DNA from: an uncultured Pseudoxanthomonas sp. | GTDB taxonomy: Bacteria; Pseudomonadota; Gammaproteobacteria; Xanthomonadales; Xanthomonadaceae | Assembly: GCA_946479745.1 (NCBI GenBank) | Contig: CAMLGZ010000008.1 | Span: forward strand, 62,001 to 126,000 | Direction: 5' to 3' | DNA length: 64,000 nt | In this document: positions 24,851 to 32,192 of the stretch, piece by piece | Numbering within the stretch: the first letter of the stretch is position 1 | Layout of the letters: each line of letters starts with the position of its first letter | The notes under the pieces: generated by a model | Told to the model about the DNA's origin: nothing | The model's input: only the letters and a program-made list of their open reading frames with translations | The model's database searches: none | Program-made: the position numbers and the translations under genes

Positions 24851-24936
24851 TGGTGCCGAAGGTGGGACTCGAACCCACACGCTTTTAAGGGCGGCGGATT
24901 TTGAGTCCGCTGCGTCTACCGTTCCGCCACTTCGGC
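24851..24936 (-). tRNA. tRNA-Leu (anticodon CAA)
   Basis: It is 86 nt. The acceptor stem GCCGAAG/CTTCGGC is perfect, with discriminator A and an encoded CCA. The anticodon stem GCGGA/TCCGC encloses CTCAAAA, giving anticodon CAA. A long class II variable arm and the T-loop GGTTCGAGTCC are present. Its 3' end faces the accessory region, as expected of an insertion target. However, an intact terminator lies directly behind it and no second copy of the 3' end is seen in the window. Confidence 0.97.
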
Positions 24937-25055
24937 GCGGCCGCGAAGTATAACGGAGTGCGCGGCGATTGCCCAATGGTGGCGGTCCTGTCGGGTGGGC
25001 AGGGCAGGCCGGGATGCTGCACCGCGGGATGCATTCCGGAAAGGATTGGGTATCT

Positions 25056-25069
25056 TGACAGCGCTGTCA
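25056..25069. promoter_or_regulatory. LacI-family operator upstream of the sugar transporter
   Basis: TGACAGCGCTGTCA is a perfect 14-bp palindrome that fits the LacI-family pattern TGNNANCGNTNNCA. It overlaps a TTGACA -35-like hexamer (25055-25060), about 145 bases before the transporter start. No LacI-type gene is in the window. Confidence 0.6.
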
Positions 25070-25214
25070 GCTGGCGCTTCGCACAGCAGTCGGCCACGAC
25101 ACTCCAGCATCGCCTAGTATTGCGCGTCGGGCCAAGGCCGGGGGGTGCCGCTTTGCATCGGGTCCTCACCCCGTCTACGACCGACACTCCAAACCTCCCG
25201 GGAAAAACAACAAC

Positions 25215-26663
25215 ATGGCCACACAACAGACCCGCTGGTCGCAGTTCGGCGTACTCATCACGGTATTTTTCTTCTGGGGATTCGTCGCGGCCAGCAACGA
25301 CATCCTTATCCCGGTGTTCAAGACAGCGTTCAATCTCAGTCATGCGCAAAGCCAGTTGGTCTCCTTTGCCTTCTATGTGGCCTATACCGTCGGCTCGCTG
25401 ATCTATTTCTTCGTGTCCAAGCTCATCGGCATGGATGTGCTGAACCGCATCGGCTACAAAAACGGCATCGCCCTGGGCCTGGTGATTTCGGCCATCGGCA
25501 CGCTGCTGTTCTATCCGGCGGCCAACCTGGGCTCGTTCAACCTGATGCTGTCGGGCCTGTTCATCGTTGGCCTGGGCTTCTCGCTTCAGCAGATCGCTGC
25601 CAATCCGCTGGCGATCGTGATGGGCGACCCGCACACCGGTTCGCAACGCCTGACCATGGCCGGCGGCGTCAACAACTTCGGCACCACCATCGGGCCGCTG
25701 CTGGTCAGCCTGGCGATCTTCGGCAGCGTTGCGGCCGGCGGCACCGAAGCCAGCATCGAAAGCGTGAAGACGCCCTACCTGATACTGGGTCTGGCCTTCA
25801 TTCTGGTGGCCGTGTTCCTGAAGTTTTCCTCGGTGCCGAACCGCATCGACCTGGACCAGGTCACCGAATCCGAAGCGCAGGACAACTCCAAACTGCTGCA
25901 TAAATCTTCGGCGTTCGGCTACCCGCAGCTGGTGCTGGGCATGCTCGCCATCTTCGTGTATGTGGGCGTGGAAGTTTCCACAGTGGCCAACCTGCCGGCT
26001 TATCTGCAGGAAAGCCTGGGCATCTCCACTTCCTCGGTCGCGCCCTACGTGTCGCTGTACTGGGCCAGCCTGATGATCGGCCGCTGGACCGGCGCGGCCG
26101 GCGCCTTCAATGTCGGCGCCGGCGCCAAGCGTCTGTTGACCCTGATCCTGCCGTTCCTGGCCTTCGGCGTGTTCCTGGCGGTCAATGCCATAGCCAGGCA
26201 CGAGGTGTCGCAGTTCCTGGGCTATGTGTTCGTCATCGCCTTGATGATCCTGGCCACCCTGGCCAGCCGCGGAAGCCCGGCGCGCATGCTGCTGTATTTC
26301 GCCCTCTGCGGCATCGCCGCGTTGCTGATCGGCATGTTCACCACCGGCAAGACCAGCGCGGTCGCCTTCATCAGCGTGGGCCTGTTCTGCAGCACCATGT
26401 GGCCCTGCATCTTCGCGCTGTCGATCACCGGGCTGGGCAAGCACACCAACCAGGGCAGCAGCCTGCTGATCATGATGATCATGGGCGGCGGCATCGTGAG
26501 CGTGATCCAGGGCCTGGCCGCGGACAAGATCGGCATGCAGATGAGCTATATCGTCGGCGTGGTCTGCTTCGCCTACCTGGCTTTCTATGCGCTGCGCACG
26601 GTGGGCATCCTGCGTTCGCAGGGCATCGATCTGGACAAGATAAGTGCGGACGGGGGGCACTGA
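25215..26663 (+). CDS. sugar MFS transporter (FucP/glucose-galactose type)
   Basis: The product is a 482-aa integral membrane protein with about 12 spans, of the fucose:H+/glucose-galactose symporter branch of the major facilitator superfamily. The N-terminal FFFWGFVAASNDILIPVFK and the following LVSFAFYVAYTVGSL are typical, as are the QQIAANPLAIVMGDP loop and RLTMAGGVNNFGTTIGPLL. It takes up hexoses with protons across the inner membrane. The LacI-type palindrome upstream suggests sugar induction. It is monocistronic by spacing. Confidence 0.88.
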   Translation: MATQQTRWSQFGVLITVFFFWGFVAASNDILIPVFKTAFNLSHAQSQLVSFAFYVAYTVGSLIYFFVSKLIGMDVLNRIGYKNGIALGLVISAIGTLLFYPAANLGSFNLMLSGLFIVGLGFSLQQIAANPLAIVMGDPHTGSQRLTMAGGVNNFGTTIGPLLVSLAIFGSVAAGGTEASIESVKTPYLILGLAFILVAVFLKFSSVPNRIDLDQVTESEAQDNSKLLHKSSAFGYPQLVLGMLAIFVYVGVEVSTVANLPAYLQESLGISTSSVAPYVSLYWASLMIGRWTGAAGAFNVGAGAKRLLTLILPFLAFGVFLAVNAIARHEVSQFLGYVFVIALMILATLASRGSPARMLLYFALCGIAALLIGMFTTGKTSAVAFISVGLFCSTMWPCIFALSITGLGKHTNQGSSLLIMMIMGGGIVSVIQGLAADKIGMQMSYIVGVVCFAYLAFYALRTVGILRSQGIDLDKISADGGH

Positions 26664-26702
26664 GGCTTACAGGCGGTCATCGCGATACTGGGACCAAAGG
26701 AT

Positions 26703-26805
26703 CGTCATCCCAGCGAAAGCTGGGATCCATCTTGACGTTGCTTCAAACGTCTGATGCCTGCTCGCACCAAGATCAAAATGGATCCCAGCATTCGCTGGGA
26801 TGACG
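26703..26805. repeat. REP-like inverted repeat (CGTCATCCCAGCGAA type)
   Basis: Two arms of about 30 bases containing CGTCATCCCAGCGAA and TTCGCTGGGATGACG surround a short centre. It belongs to the same general family as 56889-56991. Confidence 0.8.
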
Positions 26806-26876
26806 ACGTCTCTTTTTTGACGTCTCATTTGACCACCACATTATTAGCGAGGGCCGCTGCAATGCGGCCCGTGCGA

Positions 26877-27467
26877 TCAATTCGGCACGATCTGGTCGGT
26901 GCCCAGCAGACGCTCGCCGCGGCTCTGCCATTGCGCATCGTCACCGGTCGGCGAGAACACCCCGCAGCGGACCATGGTGCGCTGGTAGACGTGCAGCGAC
27001 ACGGCGATGGCCTTGTCGCTGGGGTTGCGGATGGTGTGGTACTCGTGCGGCGGAATCAGGCTGCCGGCCGAGCCGGTGCCGGCCTCGATGGTGCCGGCGG
27101 CGACGAAGCGATAGCGGTTGTCGTCGCGTTCGGCCAGTTCGTACTGGGTGATTTCCAGCCGGCCCTTCCAGACGCCTTCCACGCACCACATGCCGGAATG
27201 GTCGTGGATCTTGGTGCCCTGGCCCGGCCCCCAGGTCATCGCCACCACGCTGTAGCCGTGTTCGGGGCTGGTGTAGAGCTCGCGGCGTGCGTAGTGGTCG
27301 GCGATGGGCTCCAGCACGCATTCGGGCAGGGCCACGTCCTGGTCGCAGATCATTTCGCACAAGGTCTTGCGCAGCGCATCGGTGATGGCGCGGTCGTCGC
27401 CCAGCGCAACGGCCGCGTCCAGTGAGGCGATGAGTTTGTCGTGGCCGGGGAAGTCGAGCGTGGTCAT
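26877..27467 (-). CDS. cysteine dioxygenase (Arg-type thiol dioxygenase)
   Basis: The product is a 196-aa cupin. The iron-binding triad fits H88 and H90 (TKIHDHSGMWC) plus H144 (EYHTIRN). The Y59-A-R61 pattern matches the arginine that distinguishes cysteine dioxygenases from 3-mercaptopropionate dioxygenases. It oxidises cysteine to cysteine sulfinate with O2. ATG 27467 is used; ATG 27497 is an alternative. It lies downstream of the MetX gene on the same strand, a coherent sulfur amino-acid context. Confidence 0.85.
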   Translation of the reverse strand: MTTLDFPGHDKLIASLDAAVALGDDRAITDALRKTLCEMICDQDVALPECVLEPIADHYARRELYTSPEHGYSVVAMTWGPGQGTKIHDHSGMWCVEGVWKGRLEITQYELAERDDNRYRFVAAGTIEAGTGSAGSLIPPHEYHTIRNPSDKAIAVSLHVYQRTMVRCGVFSPTGDDAQWQSRGERLLGTDQIVPN

Positions 27468-27518
27468 GGCGTGGATCCGGCGGAAGTGTGGTGGCATTTT
27501 AGCCTGTCGCCACGGAGT

Positions 27519-27596
27519 CTGTAGGAGCGCCCCCTGGGCGCGAGCTCTTACTCCATTGAAGTCCCAAAAGCTCGCGCCCAGGGGGCGCTCCTACAG
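27519..27596. repeat. inverted repeat (CTGTAGGAGCGC type)
   Basis: Arms with CTGTAGGAGCGCCCCCTGGG pair with the mirrored copy ending in CTCCTACAG. It ends immediately at the metX stop codon and may act as a 3' hairpin. Confidence 0.85.
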
Positions 27597-28709
27597 TCAC
27601 AATTTAGACAGGAAGGCCTGTACGGCTGGGCCGAAGCGCTCGATATCCACCAGGAACGCATCGTGCCCCTGCGGCGACTCGAGCGGCTGGAACTGCGCAT
27701 CGGCTCCACCCAGGCGCAAGCCGTCGGCGATCTGCTGTTGCTGCTGTAACGGAAACAGGATGTCGGTGGTCGCACCGATGGCCAGCGCTTTATCCACTTT
27801 GATCCGCGATAGTCCCTGCAAGACGTCGCCGCCGGCGACTTCGGCCAGGTCGAACCAGTCCATCGAGCGGCTGAGATAAAGGTAGCAATTGGGGTCGAAG
27901 CGGCGCACGAAGCGTCGCGCATGACCTTCCAGATAACTCTCCACCTGGAATTCCAGGCCGAAGGGTTCTTCGTCGGGATGATCGGATTCCAATCGTACCC
28001 GGCCGAAGCGGCCGTCCCATTCCAGCGCCGAACGATAGGTGATGACGCCCAGTTTGCGCGCCATGCGCATGCCCGATTCGGGGTAGGAAGCATCGTCGTA
28101 ATTGCCGTTGTTCCACTTCGGGTCCAACCGGATCGCCTCGCGCTGCAGCGAACGGATGGCGATGGAAAACGGCAGCGCCTGCGCGCTGCCGGAAATATTG
28201 ATATGGGTGCGCGCCAGGCCGGGGTGGCGCAACAGGAAAGCCAGTGCGGTCATGCCGCCCATGGAATTGCCGATCAGACAGGCCAACCGGTCGATGCCCA
28301 GACCCCGCACCACTTCGCGCGCGGCGTCGGCGCCGTCTTCTATCGACAGTTCGGGGAAATCCAGACGGTACAAACGACCGGTCGCCGGGTCGGTGGAAGC
28401 TGGGCCGGTGGAACCCTTGCAGCTGCCCAGCGAATTCACGCACACCACAAACCAGCGGCCGGTATCGATGGGCTTGCCTGGTCCGATCATCGGTTCCCAC
28501 CAGCCGGCCTCGGGGTTGCCGGCATTACGTGCGGCATGTGCATCGGGCGACAAACCAGTCACGATCAGGACGGCGTTGTCGCGCGCCGCGTTCAGTTCGC
28601 CCCAGGTTTCGTAGGCCATCCGCGCGCCATGCAGCTCGCCGCCGCGCTTCATGGGGAAAGGCGAGGGCAAGGGATGGAAGCGGGTGCCCGGTGGAATGAA
28701 TTCGGTCAT
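27597..28709 (-). CDS. metX: MetX-family O-succinyltransferase (serine or homoserine)
   Basis: The product is a 370-aa alpha/beta hydrolase. The nucleophile is S149 in GNSMGG, with acid D316 (TTDILFP) and H349 (QGHDAF). In Xanthomonadales some MetX-fold enzymes are described as L-serine O-succinyltransferases feeding cysteine synthesis rather than homoserine acyltransferases; the sequence alone does not let me decide. The neighbouring cysteine dioxygenase favours a cysteine link. It makes O-succinyl-serine or O-succinyl-homoserine from succinyl-CoA. Confidence 0.9.
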   Translation of the reverse strand: MTEFIPPGTRFHPLPSPFPMKRGGELHGARMAYETWGELNAARDNAVLIVTGLSPDAHAARNAGNPEAGWWEPMIGPGKPIDTGRWFVVCVNSLGSCKGSTGPASTDPATGRLYRLDFPELSIEDGADAAREVVRGLGIDRLACLIGNSMGGMTALAFLLRHPGLARTHINISGSAQALPFSIAIRSLQREAIRLDPKWNNGNYDDASYPESGMRMARKLGVITYRSALEWDGRFGRVRLESDHPDEEPFGLEFQVESYLEGHARRFVRRFDPNCYLYLSRSMDWFDLAEVAGGDVLQGLSRIKVDKALAIGATTDILFPLQQQQQIADGLRLGGADAQFQPLESPQGHDAFLVDIERFGPAVQAFLSKL

Positions 28710-28780
28710 CGAGCCAGTTTAGCAGCGCGCCACCCGGTTCGAAGGGTGGCGCGCGTCGTGCGCAGCGGTACCGCGCGGCA

Positions 28781-29206
28781 TTACACCAGGGTCAGCGTCA
28801 CATCGATATTGCCGCGGGTGGCGTTCGAATAGGGGCATACCACGTGAGCCATCTGGACCAGGGATTCGGCCTGTTCGCGCGGCAGGCCGGGCAATGAGAT
28901 CTTCAGTTCGACTTCAATGCCGAAACCATTGGGGATCTGGCCGATGCCGACATTGCCTTCGATGGAAGCGTCGGCGGGCAGGGCGATCTTCTCGCGGCCG
29001 GCGACGAATTTCAGCGCACCGATGAAGCAGGCCGAATAACCGGCGGCGAACAGTTGTTCGGGGTTGGTGCCGTCGCCGCCGGCGCCGCCCAGTTCGCGCG
29101 GGGTGGTCAGTTTGACGTCCAGCACGTTGTCGGAGGAGACGGCACGGCCGTCACGGCCGCCGGTGGCGGTAGCGGTGGCGCGGTAGAGGACTTTTTCGAT
29201 GGACAT
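28781..29206 (-). CDS. ohr: organic hydroperoxide resistance protein Ohr
   Basis: The product is a 141-aa OsmC/Ohr peroxidase. The reactive cysteines are C60 ([12 protein letters not shown]) and C124 ([13 protein letters not shown]), the canonical Ohr spacing. It reduces organic hydroperoxides using lipoylated partners. The regulator gene lies directly upstream on the same strand, with a perfect palindrome between them. Confidence 0.95.
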   Translation of the reverse strand: MSIEKVLYRATATATGGRDGRAVSSDNVLDVKLTTPRELGGAGGDGTNPEQLFAAGYSACFIGALKFVAGREKIALPADASIEGNVGIGQIPNGFGIEVELKISLPGLPREQAESLVQMAHVVCPYSNATRGNIDVTLTLV

Positions 29207-29268
29207 GGGTAACTCCTTAGTGAGGGGCGGCTTGGAAAGGACCGGTGGCCGCTACCGGTATGAATTTT

Positions 29269-29285
29269 GCGCTATTATATAGCGC
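29269..29285. promoter_or_regulatory. OhrR operator candidate upstream of ohr
   Basis: GCGCTAT-TAT-ATAGCGC is a perfect 7-3-7 palindrome in the ohrR-ohr gap, about 60 bases before the ohr start. It shares the ATAGCGC half-site with the palindrome before ohrR. Confidence 0.65.
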
Positions 29286-29326
29286 ACTATATATTGGTTG
29301 GAGAGTGCTTCACCGAATTGGCAGTA

Positions 29327-29803
29327 TCAGCTGGACTGCGTGTTTGCGATCAAATTGCCGCGCAGCGATTCCAGCCGCGACTTGATCTGTCCAAGCTGGT
29401 CGACACCCATCGCTGCTGCGCAGAACACGCCTTCCGGAACCTCTACCGCCCGGGTCTTGAGCGCCTTGCCGCTGCGGCTGAGCGCGATCACCACCTGGCG
29501 TTCGTCGTCGGCGGAGCGGGTGCGGGTCAGCAGGCCGGAAGCTTCCAGGCGCTTGAGCAACGGCGTCAGCGTGGCCGAATCCAGGAACAGGCGCTCGCCG
29601 ATCTCCGACACCGTCAATTCGTCGCGCTCCCACAACACCAGCATCACCAAATATTGCGGATAGGTCAGCCCCAGCGGCGCCAGCAGCTTGCGGTACACCT
29701 TGTTCATGGCCAGCGAGGCCGAGTACAGGGTGAAGCACAACTGGTTGTCCAGTTTCAGCAGCGCGTCGGCGCTGGTTTTGGGGGAAGGGGTCTTGATTGC
29801 CAT
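29327..29803 (-). CDS. ohrR: MarR-family peroxide regulator OhrR
   Basis: The product is a 158-aa winged-helix repressor. The N-terminal sensing cysteine is C23 ([13 protein letters not shown]), and a second cysteine, C129, fits the two-Cys Xanthomonas-type OhrR mechanism. The DNA-binding wing ([20 protein letters not shown]) is intact. Oxidation of C23 releases repression of ohr. The palindromes before both ohr and ohrR suggest autoregulation. Confidence 0.93.
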   Translation of the reverse strand: MAIKTPSPKTSADALLKLDNQLCFTLYSASLAMNKVYRKLLAPLGLTYPQYLVMLVLWERDELTVSEIGERLFLDSATLTPLLKRLEASGLLTRTRSADDERQVVIALSRSGKALKTRAVEVPEGVFCAAAMGVDQLGQIKSRLESLRGNLIANTQSS

Positions 29804-29812
29804 GGCGCCAAT

Positions 29813-29847
29813 ATAAATAGCGCGCTATGTAATTGCAAGCTATTTAT
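29813..29847. promoter_or_regulatory. OhrR operator candidate upstream of ohrR
   Basis: ATAGCGCGCTAT (29817-29828) is a perfect 12-bp palindrome inside a wider inverted repeat, ATAAATAGC / GCTATTTAT (29813-29821 and 29839-29847). It lies 10-45 bases before the ohrR start. Confidence 0.6.
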
Positions 29848-29893
29848 ACACCGTGCCGATGAATGGTATTCGAGCAATGGAAGAGGCGTGTTG

Positions 29894-30034
29894 TTCCCTT
29901 CTCCCATCGGGAGAAGGTGCGCGAAGGGCGGATGAGGGAATGGACTTTCAGATTGACGGACGGTTTCCGTGGGCCGGACTTGTGCTTCCCTCATCCGTCG
30001 CTTCGCGCCACCTTCTCCCGATGGGGGAAGGGAA
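29894..30034. repeat. 140-bp inverted repeat (TTCTCCCATCGGGAGAAGG type)
   Basis: Long arms containing CCATCGGGAGAAGGTGCG and GGATGAGGGAA are mirrored at the right end. It is related to 44691-44811. It is non-coding and lies between ohrR and ccmI. Confidence 0.8.
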
Positions 30035-30052
30035 GCAATTCTGCGCGCCGCT

Positions 30053-31075
30053 CTACCGGCTCGCGCCGCCCAACACCAGCTCGACAGGCGCAGCGGCCGG
30101 CAGGCCCACGCGCACCGGCTTGGACTCCAGATCCCCTTCCTGGCGCATCGGATCGCCGCTGGCCGACAGGCGCGCGATCAGCTCCACTTCCTTCAGCGCG
30201 GAAAGTTTCTGCGTGGGCATGGGGCTGTCGCCGTCGTCCAGCGTCAGGCTGAGCGGCAGCTCCTGCAGGCTGTGTTTCTCCACCGCTACAGGCATCGGCG
30301 GACCGCCGGGAATGCGTGCGATCACGAACACGGTGGTGTCGCCGCGCAGGCGCACGCGCGATGCGAAATCCGGATCGAGCGCGACTTTTACCGTCAGCGC
30401 ATTGGCGCTGGTGGTTTGAGCAGTGGTTTCGACCGCATCGGCTGGCAGCGGCGACAGACCCGCTTCAGCGCGGGCGGCGTCGATCTGCTTACGCAAGGTG
30501 GCGGCCGTAGCGGGATCGACCTGGGAAAGAAGAGGCTCCCAGGTCCTGGCGGCTTCGGCAGATTGCCCGTTCTGGCGCTGGGAAATGCCCAGCAACCAGG
30601 TCGCGCGCTGGTGGCCGGGCTGTTGCGCAAGCGCGTGCTCCACCCAGGCAATGGCCTGGGCATCGAGTTTGCGGTCGGAGGAAGCGTAAAGACGCGCCTG
30701 CGCCGCTTCCACCAGCAGATTGGGATCGTCCGGCAACAGCTTCACCGCGTGCGCGAAAGCATCGCTGGATTCGGCGGATTTGCCTTGCGAGGCGAGCGTC
30801 TTGCCGAGCAGTTGCCAGCCCTCGGGCTGATTGGGGTTGCGCTTGAGTTCGATCCGCAATTCGGCGATGGCGGCTTCGAGGGGAACGGGCGGCGCACTGG
30901 CCGCTTGTTCGACCGACGAAGGCGTACCGACCACGCGATAGAGCGCGAAGGTAGCCAGACCGAGCGCGACGATTCCACCTGCGACAAGCGAACGCGAGTC
31001 GCGCCACAGCGGCCAAAGCACGCCACCCAGCACCGCCAGACCCAGCAACACGGCGATTGCGATGAATGTGCCCAT
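30053..31075 (-). CDS. ccmI: cytochrome c maturation protein CcmI
   Basis: The product is a 340-aa apocytochrome chaperone, last gene of the ccm cluster. Two N-terminal membrane spans (GTFIAIAVLLGLAVLGG and LVAGGIVALGLATFALY) precede tetratricopeptide-like helices (about 75-200) and a C-terminal beta domain. ATG 31075 overlaps the ccmH stop (TAATG) with AGGA seven bases away and is preferred to ATG 31081. It holds apocytochrome c for haem ligation by CcmF/H. Confidence 0.88.
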   Translation of the reverse strand: MGTFIAIAVLLGLAVLGGVLWPLWRDSRSLVAGGIVALGLATFALYRVVGTPSSVEQAASAPPVPLEAAIAELRIELKRNPNQPEGWQLLGKTLASQGKSAESSDAFAHAVKLLPDDPNLLVEAAQARLYASSDRKLDAQAIAWVEHALAQQPGHQRATWLLGISQRQNGQSAEAARTWEPLLSQVDPATAATLRKQIDAARAEAGLSPLPADAVETTAQTTSANALTVKVALDPDFASRVRLRGDTTVFVIARIPGGPPMPVAVEKHSLQELPLSLTLDDGDSPMPTQKLSALKEVELIARLSASGDPMRQEGDLESKPVRVGLPAAAPVELVLGGASR

Positions 31076-31494
31076 TACCATTCCTGGTTGTCGTCATTGG
31101 CCACCGTGCCGGCGGCCGTACTGCGCTTGCGCACTATGCGGAACACGATGGCGGCGCCGGCCAGCAGCAGCAACGCCGGGCCGAACCACAACAGCCAGGT
31201 ATTGCCGGCGACATCGGGCTTGTACAGGACGAATTCGCCGTAGCGATCGACCAGGAAGCGCTTGATCTCCGCATCGGATTTGCCCTGATTCATCAGATCC
31301 AGCACTTCGCGGCGCAGGTCGTGCGCGATCTGCGCGTTGGAATCGGCCAGCGATTGGTTCTGGCACATCACGCAGCGCAATTCGGCGGTGAGCTGGTGGA
31401 AACGCGTTTCCTGGGCGACATCCTTGAACTGCAACGGCGTCGGGTCGGAGGCTTGCGCGGAACAGAGTGCCGAGAGCATCAACAGCGCGAGCAT
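31075..31494 (-). CDS. ccmH: cytochrome c maturation thiol oxidoreductase CcmH
   Basis: The product is a 139-aa protein. A signal/anchor (MLALLMLSALCSAQAS) precedes the LRCVMCQNQSLADS redox site (CxxC), and a C-terminal span (TWLLWFGPALLLLAGAAIVF) follows. It reduces apocytochrome cysteines. The frame extends upstream to 31611, but that part is translated from an inverted repeat, so ATG 31494 (with AAGGCGG nearby) is taken as the start. Part of ccmABCDEFGHI. Confidence 0.88.
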   Translation of the reverse strand: MLALLMLSALCSAQASDPTPLQFKDVAQETRFHQLTAELRCVMCQNQSLADSNAQIAHDLRREVLDLMNQGKSDAEIKRFLVDRYGEFVLYKPDVAGNTWLLWFGPALLLLAGAAIVFRIVRKRSTAAGTVANDDNQEW

Positions 31495-31501
31495 CACGCC
31501 G

Positions 31502-31581
31502 CCTTGTAGAGCCGAGCACGCTCGGCTGCCTCTGTCTTTAGCGCCGATCAAGAGCAGCCGAGCGAGCTCGGCTCTACAAGG
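31502..31581. repeat. inverted repeat inserted between ccmG and ccmH
   Basis: CCTTGTAGAGCCGAG and CTCGGCTCTACAAGG bound an 80-base hairpin-forming element of the same family as 45478-45544. It keeps the ccmH frame open, so a read-through N-terminal extension is possible. Confidence 0.85.
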
Positions 31582-31607
31582 ACGATTCAAGTTCGCCAGG
31601 ACCGTGC

Positions 31608-32192
31608 TCACTTGCTGGCTTCCGCCTTTTCAAGCGTGGGGATCAACTCCTCGGCGATGATCTCGTCGGTAATCGCGCCCACGTGCTTCCAGCGCACGAT
31701 GCCTTTGCCGTCCACCAGAAAGGTTTCCGGCGCGCCGTAGATGCCCCAGTCGATGGCGGTGCGGCCTTCCTCGTCGGCCACCACCATCAGGTAGGGATTG
31801 CCGTACTGCTCCAGCCAGCGCAAGGCGTCCTCGCGCGGATCCTTCAAGTTGTAGCCGATGAAACGCACGCGTTTGGTCAGTGCGAACTTGCTGATCACCG
31901 GGTGCTCCACGCGGCATTCCGGGCACCAGCTGCCCCATACGTTCATCACGAACGGCTGTCCGCGCAGCTCGGCCAGGGTGAAGCGCTTGCCCGGCTCGTG
32001 CAGCAAGGGCAAGTCGAAGGCGGGCGCGGGTTTGCCGATCAGCGGCGAGGGCAGGGCGTCGCGACCGGCTTGGTCGGAGCGCTGCACGCCGTAATACAGC
32101 AACCCCATCAAGCCGATGAAGAACAGGGCGATGATCACGCCGGCGAAGACGAACGCGCCGGTGTGCGGCGACTTCGGTGCGGGTTGGCTCAT
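31608..32192 (-). CDS. ccmG: thiol:disulfide interchange protein CcmG/DsbE
   Basis: The product is a 194-aa membrane-anchored thioredoxin: one N-terminal span (FAGVIIALFFIGLMGLLYYG), then NVWGSWCPECRVEHP with the CxxC site, and the cis-proline region YGAPETFLVDG. It keeps CcmH and apocytochrome reduced in the periplasm. The start overlaps the ccmF stop by four bases. Confidence 0.94.
   Translation of the reverse strand: MSQPAPKSPHTGAFVFAGVIIALFFIGLMGLLYYGVQRSDQAGRDALPSPLIGKPAPAFDLPLLHEPGKRFTLAELRGQPFVMNVWGSWCPECRVEHPVISKFALTKRVRFIGYNLKDPREDALRWLEQYGNPYLMVVADEEGRTAIDWGIYGAPETFLVDGKGIVRWKHVGAITDEIIAEELIPTLEKAEASK

Noticed and set aside
24851..24936. A second copy of the tRNA-Leu 3' end (attachment site)
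   Set aside because: No copy was noticed in 1-24850. The mate may lie outside the window or the tRNA may not be the insertion site, as its terminator is intact.
24885..26660. 591-aa minus-strand frame opposite the sugar transporter
   Set aside because: It is the antisense shadow of a clear MFS gene: low-complexity, His/Gln/Asp-rich composition and it runs into the tRNA.
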